DNA of 45,555 bases. Origin: Clostridia bacterium (GTDB taxonomy: Bacteria; Bacillota; Clostridia; Oscillospirales; CAG-272). Position 1 is the stretch's first letter; every line of letters starts with the position of its first letter. The stretch is taken from contig JAGBTY010000005.1 of NCBI GenBank assembly GCA_017631085.1, positions 1 through 45,555 on the forward strand, written 5' to 3'. The notes beneath the pieces are model-generated. The model saw only the letters and a program-made list of their open reading frames with translations, had not been told where the DNA came from and made no database searches. Positions 32,043 through 40,063 of the stretch are shown in pieces. A program made the position numbers and the translations under genes.

Positions 32043-33986
32043 ATGATAGTATTAAGTGTAGATAATATATCTCTTTCGTTTGGTACAAAAGGAATACTTG
32101 AAAATATTTCATTTGCGCTCAACGAGGGCGATAAGGTAGGAATAATAGGTGTAAACGGATGCGGAAAATCCACACTTTTCAAGCTGATACTCGGGGAGCT
32201 TGAGGCTGATTCGGGAAACATATATATTTCAAAGGAAAAGACGGTAGGGATACTCAGACAGGACGATGCCTTTTGCGATTTCTCCGAGGACGACAGAGAG
32301 GCGACCTCTCTTGAAGTAATGTACCACTCATTTCCAGAGCTTTTGAGGGATGAGGCACGCCTTACGGAGCTTGAAAAGCTTCTGTCTCTCGGAGGGGACA
32401 ATGAGGGGCGGAGCGAGGAGTCATTAAGTGCCGAATACACAACTCTCAACGAGCGTTTTATAAAGAACGGTGGACTTGAATTCAGGGGCAGATGCGCGTC
32501 TACTCTCGCAAAGATGGGATTTAGCGAGGAGGAGATGCAAAGACCATTTTCGTCGCTCAGCGGTGGACAGAGGACGAGACTTGCTCTGTCACGTGAGCTT
32601 TGCCGAGAACCCGATATTCTGATGCTGGACGAGCCTACGAACCATCTTGATATGGAGACCCTTCTCTGGCTTGAAAGGTTTCTTGTGTCTTATAAAAAAT
32701 GCGTTCTTCTTATATCTCACGACAGATATTTCCTTGACAGAGTCACGGGAAAGACTCTGGCGCTTGAAAATCGCAAGGGAAAGCTCTATTCGGGCGGATA
32801 TACCGCAAGCATGGAGCAGAGGCGTATCGACCGTGAGATACAGGAAAAGCACTACAAAAATCAGCAAAAGGAGATAGCAAGGCAGGAGGCATATATTGCC
32901 CAGCAACGTGCTTGGAACAGAGAAAGAAACATCATAGCCGCAGAGAGCCGCCTGAAGCTTCTCGAAAAGATGGAAAGGGTAGAGCGCCCCGAGAACTCAC
33001 CCAAAGGTATTGATTTCAAATTTTCGTCTTCCATTCAAAGCGGAAATGACGTAATAAATATAAAAGATCTTTCCTTTGGATATACGCCATCTAAAACTCT
33101 TATCTCGGCGCTGTCTATACTTGTCAAACGCGGAGACAGGCTATTTATCGTAGGGCCTAACGGATGCGGAAAATCAACTCTTATAAAAATTCTTATGGGA
33201 AAGCTTTCACCTACATCGGGATATACCGACATGGGATATAACGTAAATATAGGATATTATGATCAGGAAAATCAAAACCTCTCATTTTCCAATACAGTTC
33301 TCGATGAGCTCTGGAACGAATATCCTACGCTTAACGAGCTTGTTATAAGAAATACTCTGGCGCGCTTCCGTTTTGTTGGTGAGGACGTATACAAATCGGT
33401 ATCTGAATTAAGCGGCGGTGAGAGAGCAAGACTCACACTTGCAAAGCTGATCCTTTCCGACGTAAATCTTTTGATACTCGACGAGCCGACCAACCACCTT
33501 GACATAGATTCAAGAGAAGCCCTTGAGGAAGCGATATCGGGATTTGACGGAACGGTGATAACCGTATCCCACGACAGATATTTTATAGATAAGCTTGCCA
33601 CGAGAATGCTTGACATGATGGGCAGTCCCGAATTGCCTCCGTATGATATGCAGGTGCATAGCATAGGGCACGGTTACGATGAGCTTTGCCGTGACAGAGA
33701 AAGACGAGCCACTATTGACGGTACTGATAAAAGGGAAACGGAAGAGATATCAAGCGCAAAAGAGCAATATTTAAAAAATAAAAAGGAGACTGCCGAGGCG
33801 AGAAAGAACGCAAAGCGTCGCGAAAGACTCGAAGCGGAAGCGGAGAAGATAGAAAAGGAGATCGAGGGCATCGACTCCGAGATGACCACCGAGGCGGCGA
33901 CAGATTACGTGAGACTTGCAGAGCTTGACACGAAAAAGAACGAGCTTGAGGAGAGGCTTCTCGAGATATACGAAGAACTTGGATAA
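32043..33986 (+). CDS. ABC-F family ATPase (Uup/YdiF-like)
   Basis: A 647-residue soluble protein with two ABC domains and no membrane segments, so an ABC-F translation factor or ribosome protection protein rather than a transporter. Domain 1 has Walker A GVNGCGKST, signature LSGGQRTRLAL and Walker B DILMLDEPTNHLD. Domain 2 has GPNGCGKST, LSGGERARLTL and NLLILDEPTNHLD. Between them lies the charged P-site tRNA interaction motif linker (about 245-320). The C-terminal tail (about 550-647) is a Lys/Glu-rich coiled coil, as in Uup and YdiF. A housekeeping role with stalled ribosomes is likely; drug resistance cannot be excluded. It starts 18 bp after the regulator gene. Confidence 0.92.
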   Translation: MIVLSVDNISLSFGTKGILENISFALNEGDKVGIIGVNGCGKSTLFKLILGELEADSGNIYISKEKTVGILRQDDAFCDFSEDDREATSLEVMYHSFPELLRDEARLTELEKLLSLGGDNEGRSEESLSAEYTTLNERFIKNGGLEFRGRCASTLAKMGFSEEEMQRPFSSLSGGQRTRLALSRELCREPDILMLDEPTNHLDMETLLWLERFLVSYKKCVLLISHDRYFLDRVTGKTLALENRKGKLYSGGYTASMEQRRIDREIQEKHYKNQQKEIARQEAYIAQQRAWNRERNIIAAESRLKLLEKMERVERPENSPKGIDFKFSSSIQSGNDVINIKDLSFGYTPSKTLISALSILVKRGDRLFIVGPNGCGKSTLIKILMGKLSPTSGYTDMGYNVNIGYYDQENQNLSFSNTVLDELWNEYPTLNELVIRNTLARFRFVGEDVYKSVSELSGGERARLTLAKLILSDVNLLILDEPTNHLDIDSREALEEAISGFDGTVITVSHDRYFIDKLATRMLDMMGSPELPPYDMQVHSIGHGYDELCRDRERRATIDGTDKRETEEISSAKEQYLKNKKETAEARKNAKRRERLEAEAEKIEKEIEGIDSEMTTEAATDYVRLAELDTKKNELEERLLEIYEELG

Positions 33987-34007
33987 AAACATAAAAGGAG
34001 AAAAAAC

Positions 34008-34694
34008 ATGATAGGTATAATAGGTGCTATGAGCGTTGAGGTAGAGGCGCTTAAGGAAATGACCGAAAATGCTGTGACCGAAGTGGTCAGCGGCGTCGAG
34101 TTCGTCAGAGGCATACTTTGCGGCAAAGAAGTAGTCATTGCGAAATGCGGAGTAGGAAAGGTGTTTGCGGCGATATGCGCCGAGGCAATGATACTTAAAT
34201 ACTCTCCTGACTATATTATAAACACTGGGGTGGCAGGCTCACTTACAAGGGAGCTTTGCGTACTTGACGTTGCGATCTCAAGCGGTGTTATCCAGCACGA
34301 TATGGATACCTCTCCTCTTGGTGACCCCCGTGGTCTTCTGTCGGGTATAAATAAAGTAGAGCTTGAAGCTTCGCCAAAGCTCGGGGAGATAATATCGAAG
34401 TCGGCTGATGCTATGGGTATCAAGAACAGGACGGGAATTATTCTTTCAGGAGATAAATTTATCTCGGAAAGCTCGGAAAAGAAACAGCTCGCAGAGGATT
34501 TCGGAGGAATTGCCTGTGAGATGGAGGGAGCGTCTATCGGTCACGTGTGTTATGTAAACGGTGTTGAGTTTGCTGTTATCCGTGCTATTTCGGATAGCCT
34601 TGACGGTGTGGGAAGCATGGAATTCGGTGAGTTCGTAACGGCGGCTGCAAAGCAGTCACAGGCGCTCGTATTGAAGATACTTAAAGCGATCTAA
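34008..34694 (+). CDS. mtnN: 5'-methylthioadenosine/S-adenosylhomocysteine nucleosidase
   Basis: A 228-residue nucleosidase that hydrolyses MTA and SAH to adenine plus the thioribosyl product, recycling SAM by-products and feeding autoinducer-2 formation. It starts with the family's IGIIGAMSVEVEAL, containing the conserved N-terminal catalytic Glu. NTGVAGSL is the ribose/base loop. The substrate-binding CEMEGASIGHVCYVNGVEFAVIRAISDSLD region carries the ribose-binding Met-Glu and the catalytic Asp. Length is normal. GGAG precedes the ATG. Third gene of the unit behind the LexA-like regulator and ABC-F genes. Confidence 0.95.
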   Translation: MIGIIGAMSVEVEALKEMTENAVTEVVSGVEFVRGILCGKEVVIAKCGVGKVFAAICAEAMILKYSPDYIINTGVAGSLTRELCVLDVAISSGVIQHDMDTSPLGDPRGLLSGINKVELEASPKLGEIISKSADAMGIKNRTGIILSGDKFISESSEKKQLAEDFGGIACEMEGASIGHVCYVNGVEFAVIRAISDSLDGVGSMEFGEFVTAAAKQSQALVLKILKAI

Positions 34695-34696
34695 AT

Positions 34697-34740
34697 AAAA
34701 AACTGCAGGGGCGATCATGGTGTTGCCCCTGCAGTTTTTT
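34697..34740. terminator. Bidirectional terminator after mtnN
   Basis: A 15-bp stem (AAAAACTGCAGGGGC / GCCCCTGCAGTTTTT) with a 12-base loop and T runs. The right-hand T run overlaps the stop codon of the convergent lipoprotein gene. Confidence 0.93.
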
Positions 34741-35389
34741 ATTTATCTTCGGTTGTGAAATTGTTGTTTAGAATTAGGTATTCCATGGTCTTGTCGTAAA
34801 GCATGGAGTCATATATGAGCGACGACATATTTTCTTTGACGTAGTCCTCGGAATATTTATAGGTCTTTACGTAATAATCAACGTATTGCTCATAAAGAGA
34901 ATTTTTTTCTTCCTCTGTCAGAGTTATGTCCGCATCCTTGACGATATAGTAAAATATAAGATCATTCTTTACCATATCGCGTGCATCTTTTAGTATCGTA
35001 TCCTCGGTCACGTTTTGTTGGGCGAGGATCTCTTCGTATCTGTCCTCATCCCCCGAGGCGAGATCGAGATACATCTGACGTGTTTGATTATAGTAATAGT
35101 TCACCTGTTCTCCGGGATATTTAATGACATTTGATTTTTCCCAAATAGCTTTGAGAATGAGAGATGCTTTGTCCTCTCCTTCTTTTACGGTCACGGTGAG
35201 GCCGGTGTAACGCTCTACCGATATGTATTCAGAAAGATCCAAAGAAAGATATGCAGAGCTGTCTGTGACCATAGGGTCATCTTCTTCGCTTTTTTCGTCT
35301 TTACATGAGGATAAAAAGAAAACCGCATTGCATAGGACGATAGCAAGTATTAAAAATGACGATATAACTATTTTCCTTTTTTGGCTCAT
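34739..35389 (-). CDS. Lipoprotein with trigger-factor C-terminal-like domain
   Basis: A 216-residue exported lipoprotein: a signal segment (SSFLILAIVLCNAVFFLSSC) with a lipobox, then a mostly helical, acidic, Tyr-rich domain. Segments such as LSEYISVERYTGLTVTV, LTEEEKNSLYEQYVDYYVKTYKYSEDYVKENM and YDSMLYDKTMEYLILN resemble the SurA/trigger-factor C-terminal chaperone fold seen in surface proteins of Clostridia. No prolyl-isomerase domain is seen. A role in folding exported proteins is an inference. It stands alone, transcribed toward mtnN. Confidence 0.65.
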   Translation of the reverse strand: MSQKRKIVISSFLILAIVLCNAVFFLSSCKDEKSEEDDPMVTDSSAYLSLDLSEYISVERYTGLTVTVKEGEDKASLILKAIWEKSNVIKYPGEQVNYYYNQTRQMYLDLASGDEDRYEEILAQQNVTEDTILKDARDMVKNDLIFYYIVKDADITLTEEEKNSLYEQYVDYYVKTYKYSEDYVKENMSSLIYDSMLYDKTMEYLILNNNFTTEDK

Positions 35390-35557
35390 GTGCGTGCTCC
35401 TTTTTAATATGGTAAATATAGTATATCATAAAGAAATAGATTTTTAAAGAGAATTTTGTAAATAAAAATGGCAATGTCACATCGAACAGCAGATTTTTGC
35501 GAGATTCCAAACGCGATAAATCGCGTTTGATCCTCACTTTATTAGGATTTCGACTAC

Positions 35558-35664
35558 GTCCGCCTGTGTCATTCTGAGCGATAGGCGAAGCCTTGAGTCG
35601 AACTGCGAAGCAGTGCGAGGTGTAAACCGAGCAGAATCTCAGGCGGACTCCGCTCAGAATGACA
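35558..35664. repeat. REP/BIME-like palindromic element
   Basis: The outer inverted repeat is TGTCATTCTGAGCG (35567-35580) and CGCTCAGAATGACA (35651-35664). Inside are short hairpins such as ACTGC/GCAGT around 35612 and GCGGA/TCCGC around 35648. GTCCGCCTG (35558-35566) and CAGGCGGAC (35640-35648) are also complementary, but in an order that crosses the outer pair. The TCATTCTGAGCG core is a widely seen bacterial intergenic repeat. Confidence 0.8.
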
Positions 35665-35724
35665 CGATGGCGTGTCGCAAAAAAACGCTGTGAACCGACC
35701 GTATAGTGCGATGTAGCCCAAAAA

Positions 35725-35794
35725 AAGAAAAACGGCTAAAGATCGGGTAAATCGAATAAAACATTCTATTACTGACCATAAAGCCGTTTTTCTT
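35725..35794 (-). terminator. Long-loop terminator of rpmF
   Basis: AAGAAAAACGGCT (35725-35737) pairs with AGCCGTTTTTCTT (35782-35794) across a 44-base loop, just after the rpmF stop. On the minus strand it is followed by a T run. Confidence 0.65.
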
Positions 35795-35811
35795 AAATTG
35801 TAAGGTTTTAA

Positions 35812-35997
35812 TTACTTGCTCTCAACCTTGACAACTTCCTTGCCTGCATAATAGCCGCAAGCTTTGCAAACACGGTGAGTTCTTACGAATTCTCCGCACT
35901 TGGGACACTTTGTCATGCCGGGCAGAGCGAGCTTCCATGTGCTGGAACGTCTCTTGTCTCTACGAGCTTTCGATACTTTCTTCTTCGGTACTGCCAT
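35812..35997 (-). CDS. rpmF: 50S ribosomal protein L32
   Basis: A 61-residue basic ribosomal protein. It begins with the typical [17 protein letters not shown] and contains a four-cysteine zinc ribbon, [20 protein letters not shown], so it is the zinc-binding form of L32. GGAGG precedes the start. It is co-transcribed with the DUF177 gene upstream, the usual arrangement in many bacteria. The distance between them is 58 bp. Confidence 0.97.
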   Translation of the reverse strand: MAVPKKKVSKARRDKRRSSTWKLALPGMTKCPKCGEFVRTHRVCKACGYYAGKEVVKVESK

Positions 35998-36055
35998 TTT
36001 CTACACCTCCCTGAAGCGTTTGTGTATGAAAACACAACTTTCATTTATATAATTA

Positions 36056-36574
36056 TTATTTTTCTTCTTTTTTGTCAAAATAGGTTTTGAGGATCGCAAG
36101 TCTTGGATCGATCTCTTTTTTAGGACAGCCGCAATCGCCATCCTTCAAGGGCTTACCGCATTTGGGGCAAAGTCCTTGGCAATCGTCCGAGCACAGCAAT
36201 TTATTTGGAAAACCTAACAACAATTCTTCTCTTAAGGGTTCGTCCACGTCAAGATAAATTCCCTTGATAACGACATATTCGTCGAAACCTTCATCAAGCT
36301 GTTCATCTGTCAGTGTACCCTCGGTTACTACTGTGCGCTCGAAGGCAAGAGAGAAAACTCCGTTTACCGGAGCAAGACATCTGGCACATTCTCCGCGATA
36401 TTTCAGATTTACCTTGAGGGAAAGTCTCATGTATCCTGCATTGTCTGTGATAACTCCCGAAACGTGAGCATCAGAGTCAAAGAATATTCCATCAAGAGGT
36501 TCGGCGGATAGCATATAGTCAATATCAAGGCGGTTAACTTCTCCCCTGAGAAGAGGACCTGCATCAATGACCAT
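36056..36574 (-). CDS. DUF177 family protein (YceD-like, 23S rRNA accumulation)
   Basis: A 172-residue DUF177 protein. The conserved CARC motif lies in LKYRGECARCLAPV (about residues 59-72). The C-terminal part has further cysteines, CSDDCQGLCPKCG and CGCP, likely to bind zinc. Homologues (E. coli YceD) are needed for normal 23S rRNA levels, and the gene is almost always upstream of rpmF, as here. GGAGGAG precedes the ATG. A consensus promoter lies upstream. Confidence 0.92.
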   Translation of the reverse strand: MVIDAGPLLRGEVNRLDIDYMLSAEPLDGIFFDSDAHVSGVITDNAGYMRLSLKVNLKYRGECARCLAPVNGVFSLAFERTVVTEGTLTDEQLDEGFDEYVVIKGIYLDVDEPLREELLLGFPNKLLCSDDCQGLCPKCGKPLKDGDCGCPKKEIDPRLAILKTYFDKKEEK

Positions 36575-36648
36575 ATATTCTCCTCCTTATGCTTTACTGT
36601 TGCCGCGGCATTAGAAAAATTGTGTTGACATAAAATGCGACAATACAT

Positions 36649-36677
36649 ATTATAATCTATTATTCGCTGATTGTCAA
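36649..36677 (-). promoter_or_regulatory. Consensus promoter of the DUF177-rpmF operon
   Basis: On the minus strand TTGACA (36672-36677) and TATAAT (36649-36654) are spaced 17 bp. Confidence 0.88.
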
Positions 36678-36737
36678 GAGTTTTTTTGAATATTCCTTTC
36701 ATAATTGTTGTTTTAAATAAAAAAATTCAAAAAAAAC

Positions 36738-36766
36738 TTTACATTGTATGAATAATATGTTAAAAT
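36738..36766 (+). promoter_or_regulatory. Promoter of the nnrD-dut operon
   Basis: TTTACA (36738-36743) and TAAAAT (36761-36766) are spaced 17 bp, 26 bp before the start codon at 36793. Confidence 0.65.
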
Positions 36767-36792
36767 GAGATAGAAAAACAAGGAGAATGAGT

Positions 36793-37650
36793 ATGAACGA
36801 GTTGTTATCTTTTGAATATACAAGAAATAAATCAGCTCTTATGCCAAAGCGAGCCGCGAGGTCAAGCAAGAGAGATTTCGGACGAGTCCTTTGTGTGTGC
36901 GGTTCTCGCGGAATGGCAGGAGCTGCGTATTTTGCCTCAAAGGCCGCGTATAGAGTAGGCGCCGGACTTGTTGAGATACTTACTCCGGAAGAAAACCGCG
37001 TGACACTTCAAGGGCTGATTCCCGAAGCCATAGTTACCGTATATTCGTCGGAGATCGATAGGGCTTCGGTTGAGACAGCTGTAGAAAGAGCTGATTCGAT
37101 AGTTATCGGGTGCGGTCTTGGTATTTCAGGGCAATCAAGAGCTTTACTTGCAATGATACTTCGAATGGGTGAGTCAAAAAAGAAGATTATAGATGCTGAT
37201 GCATTGAATATTCTTTCAAAAAACCGATCGCTTATGAAATATGCAAAGGGAAGTATAATAACTCCCCACATAGGCGAGATGGCGAGACTTACCGGAACGG
37301 AGTCCGACAGGATACTTGCAGACGTATCAAATGTTGCGGCTGGTTTTGCAAAAAAATACTCCCTCATTTGTGTTCTTAAGGATCACAACACTGCGGTATG
37401 TGATTCAGAGGGGAGAACTTATATAAATAAAACAGGGAACAGCGGTATGGCAACAGGAGGCTCGGGAGACGTTCTTGCGGGAATCATCGGTGGGATACTT
37501 GCGCAAGAGAAGGATCTCGATATGTTTCGCTCTGCGGCTCTGGGTGTTTATCTTCACGGTCTTGCAGGCGATCTTGCAGCCGCGAAACTGTCTGAATATT
37601 CGGTCATGGCAAGCGATATAATAGACGAATTACCAAATGTTTTTAAATAA
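36793..37650 (+). CDS. nnrD: ADP-dependent NAD(P)H-hydrate dehydratase
   Basis: A 285-residue enzyme of the ribokinase-like carbohydrate-kinase superfamily that repairs hydrated NAD(P)H (NADHX) using ADP. The ATG at 36793 is chosen because AGGAG (36781-36785) is 7 bases before it; an in-frame ATG at 36787 is too close. Recognisable blocks are FGRVLCVCGSRGMAGAAYFA near the N-terminus, IVIGCGLGI, IIDADALNIL, ITPHIGEMARL and the nucleotide-site GNSGMATGGSGDVLAGIIGG. It lacks the N-terminal epimerase (NnrE/YjeF_N) domain that is often fused. It is followed directly by dut, with 13 bp between them. Confidence 0.93.
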   Translation: MNELLSFEYTRNKSALMPKRAARSSKRDFGRVLCVCGSRGMAGAAYFASKAAYRVGAGLVEILTPEENRVTLQGLIPEAIVTVYSSEIDRASVETAVERADSIVIGCGLGISGQSRALLAMILRMGESKKKIIDADALNILSKNRSLMKYAKGSIITPHIGEMARLTGTESDRILADVSNVAAGFAKKYSLICVLKDHNTAVCDSEGRTYINKTGNSGMATGGSGDVLAGIIGGILAQEKDLDMFRSAALGVYLHGLAGDLAAAKLSEYSVMASDIIDELPNVFK

Positions 37651-37663
37651 AAGGAGAATGGAA

Positions 37664-38107
37664 ATGAATTTTAAAATGAACATAAAAAAGCTTGACGAAA
37701 GAGCAACTACGCCAACCTACGGCTCTGAATTTTCAGCAGGAGCTGACCTTTATGCATGTCTCGATGGAGATGTGGTTATCTCTCCCTCAAAAACAGTGCT
37801 TATCCATACGGGAATAGCTATGGAGATACCCGAGGGACTTGTGGGACTTGTATACGCGAGAAGCGGTCTTGCATCGAAAAAAGACCTCGCTCCCGCAAAT
37901 AAGGTTGGTGTTATCGACTCGGATTACAGAGGAGAGATAATGGTGGCTCTTCATAACCACGGAACAGAGGAAAGGGTAGTGTCTCATGGGGAGCGCATAG
38001 CTCAGATCGTGTTTACGCCCTATATGTCGGCTGAATTTGTCGAGGTCGATGAACTGAATGAAACGGTACGAGGCGTGGGCGGATTTGGATCTACGGGAAC
38101 GCATTGA
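37664..38107 (+). CDS. dut: dUTP diphosphatase
   Basis: A 147-residue trimeric-type dUTPase that hydrolyses dUTP to dUMP and keeps uracil out of DNA. The ATG at 37664 has AAAGGAG upstream; the longer frame overlaps nnrD. The five family motifs are visible: SAGADLYA, then YARSGLASK, GVIDSDYRGEIMVAL with the catalytic Asp, RIAQIVF, and the C-terminal RGVGGFGSTG that closes over the nucleotide. Second gene of the nnrD operon. Confidence 0.96.
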   Translation: MNFKMNIKKLDERATTPTYGSEFSAGADLYACLDGDVVISPSKTVLIHTGIAMEIPEGLVGLVYARSGLASKKDLAPANKVGVIDSDYRGEIMVALHNHGTEERVVSHGERIAQIVFTPYMSAEFVEVDELNETVRGVGGFGSTGTH

Positions 38108-38118
38108 GTTATAAATTT

Positions 38119-38154
38119 AAAATCACCGAAGGTTTTTAAACCTTCGGTGATTTT
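38119..38154. terminator. Bidirectional terminator between dut and the aldo/keto reductase
   Basis: A 17-bp stem (AAAATCACCGAAGGTTT / AAACCTTCGGTGATTTT) with a 2-base loop. Confidence 0.92.
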
Positions 38155-38156
38155 GT

Positions 38157-39092
38157 TTAATCTTTTCTGTGAGGCCATTCCCAAGGAGAGATAAGGAAAT
38201 TATCTACGTTTGCAAATTCGGTAAGGATCTTATTGTAGGTCGCCTCCGAAAGAGTGGGAATGTTGAACATATCGACGTTCTGTTCGACCTGAGCGGCAGT
38301 TTCACTTCCGACAACAAGGGATGCGACACCCTCTGTGTCTCTGATAAATGCGAGAGCAAGCTGGGGAACTGTAAGTCCTTCCTCACGTGCTATCTCATTC
38401 AGCTTTTCGATAAGTGGAGCTGCGTCTCTGAACTTTGTGTTCTTTACAGCGTCAACAGACTTGAAGAACAGTCCTTGGAGATATACACTTCTGACAAATA
38501 CGATGATACCCGCATCTGCCATTCTCTTAATAGTGCCGTCTCTTATTACCTTATTATCCCAAATGTTCATGGGGATCTGTACCGCATCAAAAATACCCGA
38601 GTCAATGATCGCATCTATCTTGTCCTTTTTGGACATGGAGATTCCCGCCAATTTGATGATGCCCTCAGCCTTAAGAGCAGCAAGAGCTTTGGTAAGCTCT
38701 TCGCCGTGGTTGAGGTAGTCGTCTTCTATGTGGCTCATGAATATATCGAGACAGTCAACGCCAAGCTTCTTGCAGGAATCAAGAGCGAATGCCTTAAGAG
38801 CACCGTATATGTCCTTTGCTGCTTCGTCGTCTATTCTGAACTTTGTGCAGATAAGGAATTTCTTGTCTGCGTTTGCTCTCATGTAGTTGCCGATGATGGT
38901 TTCGCTGTCACCGTAGTCGTTGGAGGTATCAAGCATTGTAACTCCGCCATTGTATGCTGCGTCAAGGATAGCGAAGCTCTGTTCCTCGGTAGGCTTTCCG
39001 CTTTTGTTATTAACGCCGTAGCTGAGCCCAAGCTGTACTGTTCCGAGAGTCATTGCGGAAATATTAAGATCGTTTTTTACTGTATATTTCAT
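38157..39092 (-). CDS. Aldo/keto reductase family oxidoreductase
   Basis: A 311-residue NAD(P)H-dependent aldo/keto reductase. The family tetrad is present: Asp in MLDTSNDYGDSE, Tyr in the same segment, Lys in ICTKFR and His in FMSHIEDD. GTVQLGLSYG near the N-terminus and VGSETAAQVEQNV near the C-terminus (cofactor phosphate contacts) are also typical. It resembles the L-fucose/galactose dehydrogenase-like or YccK-type branch rather than xylose reductase; the substrate is unknown. It starts 18 bp after an SDR gene and is probably co-transcribed, next to a sugar dehydrogenase/isomerase operon. Confidence 0.88.
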   Translation of the reverse strand: MKYTVKNDLNISAMTLGTVQLGLSYGVNNKSGKPTEEQSFAILDAAYNGGVTMLDTSNDYGDSETIIGNYMRANADKKFLICTKFRIDDEAAKDIYGALKAFALDSCKKLGVDCLDIFMSHIEDDYLNHGEELTKALAALKAEGIIKLAGISMSKKDKIDAIIDSGIFDAVQIPMNIWDNKVIRDGTIKRMADAGIIVFVRSVYLQGLFFKSVDAVKNTKFRDAAPLIEKLNEIAREEGLTVPQLALAFIRDTEGVASLVVGSETAAQVEQNVDMFNIPTLSEATYNKILTEFANVDNFLISPWEWPHRKD

Positions 39093-39110
39093 GATATTGT
39101 CCTCGATTTT

Positions 39111-39893
39111 TTATTTTGCGCTGTAGCCGCCATCGACGGGAATAGCAGTTCCTGTGATGTAAGCTGACGCGTCGGATGCAAGGAATATGAGAGCGCCAAT
39201 GATATCTGTGTCATTTGCGGGTCTGCCGAGCATAGTTCTGCGGCTGTATCTTTCACGGAACTCTTCTCCCCAACCGCTGTCAAGACCGCCAAGTTCAAGC
39301 ACGTTACATCTTACGTTGTATTTGCCGTAGTTGGAAGCTATGTACTTGGTGTAGTTGGTCATACCGCCCTTATTGTAGAAGTAGTCGGGAATAACTCCGT
39401 CTACGTTCATTCCAAGACCTTCATAAAGGGTGTAGTCAGGACCGAGAATACCCATGTAAGAGCCGATATTTATAATAGAACCGCTGCCTGCCTCGCACAT
39501 TTTGTCTCCAAAAGCTCTTGTAATAAGGAAGAGACCGGTAGCATTGATCTTCATGCTTTCTTCCCAGGATTCCTTTGTATCGTGGTAACCCTTCATAGTA
39601 CGCGCAACAGAGTTGTTTACGAGAACGTCCACTTTGCCGAATTCAGCGTATACTTCATCTCTGAGAGCAAGAATGCTTGCCTCGTCTCCAAGGTCGAGAT
39701 ATTTAGCTACAACGTCGAGACCTTCAGCGCGGAAGCCTGCCGCTACCTCTTCATTTTTAGCAGTTCCTCTTGAAGCCATGATTACTTTTGCACCTGCAAT
39801 CGCGAGAGCTTTAACGAGCTGTTTGCCGTAAAGTCCTGCTCCTCCTGTAATGAGTGCTACTTTTCCTTTGAGCGAAAACATATCCATGTTCAT
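39111..39893 (-). CDS. SDR-family oxidoreductase
   Basis: A 260-residue classical short-chain dehydrogenase/reductase. The cofactor motif is TGGAGLYGK (about residues 16-24), followed by NNS (in VDVLVNNSVA) where most members have NNAG. The catalytic Ser lies in IINIGSYMG and the Tyr-x-x-x-Lys in YFYNKGGMTNYTKY. The usual C-terminal GTAIPVDGGY is present. It resembles gluconate 5-dehydrogenase and other sugar-acid oxidoreductases. TGGAGG precedes the start. A promoter on the minus strand (TTGAAG at 39958-39963, TATAAT at 39936-39941) separates it from the upstream operon. Confidence 0.88.
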   Translation of the reverse strand: MNMDMFSLKGKVALITGGAGLYGKQLVKALAIAGAKVIMASRGTAKNEEVAAGFRAEGLDVVAKYLDLGDEASILALRDEVYAEFGKVDVLVNNSVARTMKGYHDTKESWEESMKINATGLFLITRAFGDKMCEAGSGSIINIGSYMGILGPDYTLYEGLGMNVDGVIPDYFYNKGGMTNYTKYIASNYGKYNVRCNVLELGGLDSGWGEEFRERYSRRTMLGRPANDTDIIGALIFLASDASAYITGTAIPVDGGYSAK

Positions 39894-40017
39894 GATTTTT
39901 CCTCCAAAAAGTGATAAAATAAAATTTACAATAAAATTATATCACGGTTTGTAAAAACTTCAAGTAAAAATAAGGACTACTTTTTTAGAAAAATGTCTTC
40001 TTCTTGAAAAATATTAT

Positions 40018-40059
40018 AAAAATCCGTCAGCATAAGATAAATTACGCTGACGGATTTTT
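40018..40059 (-). terminator. Terminator of the TIM-barrel/dehydrogenase operon
   Basis: AATCCGTCAGC (40021-40031) pairs with GCTGACGGATT (40046-40056). A and T runs lie on both sides, and the stop codon of the last operon gene is at 40064. Confidence 0.9.
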
Positions 40060-40063
40060 GTTT

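Larger units (their letters stand above)
35396..35811. other. Intergenic region holding repeats and the rpmF terminator
   Basis: No gene is supported here. From left to right it has an AT-rich promoter area for the lipoprotein (TATACT on the minus strand, 35420-35425), hairpin CAAACGCGA/TCGCGTTTG (35509-35529), the REP-like element at 35558-35664, and the rpmF terminator at 35725-35794. Confidence 0.7.

Noticed and set aside
31398-34694. Prophage remnant suggested by the LexA/CI-like regulator
   Set aside because: No integrase, structural, lysis or replication phage genes occur. The regulator is followed by housekeeping-type ABC-F and mtnN genes.
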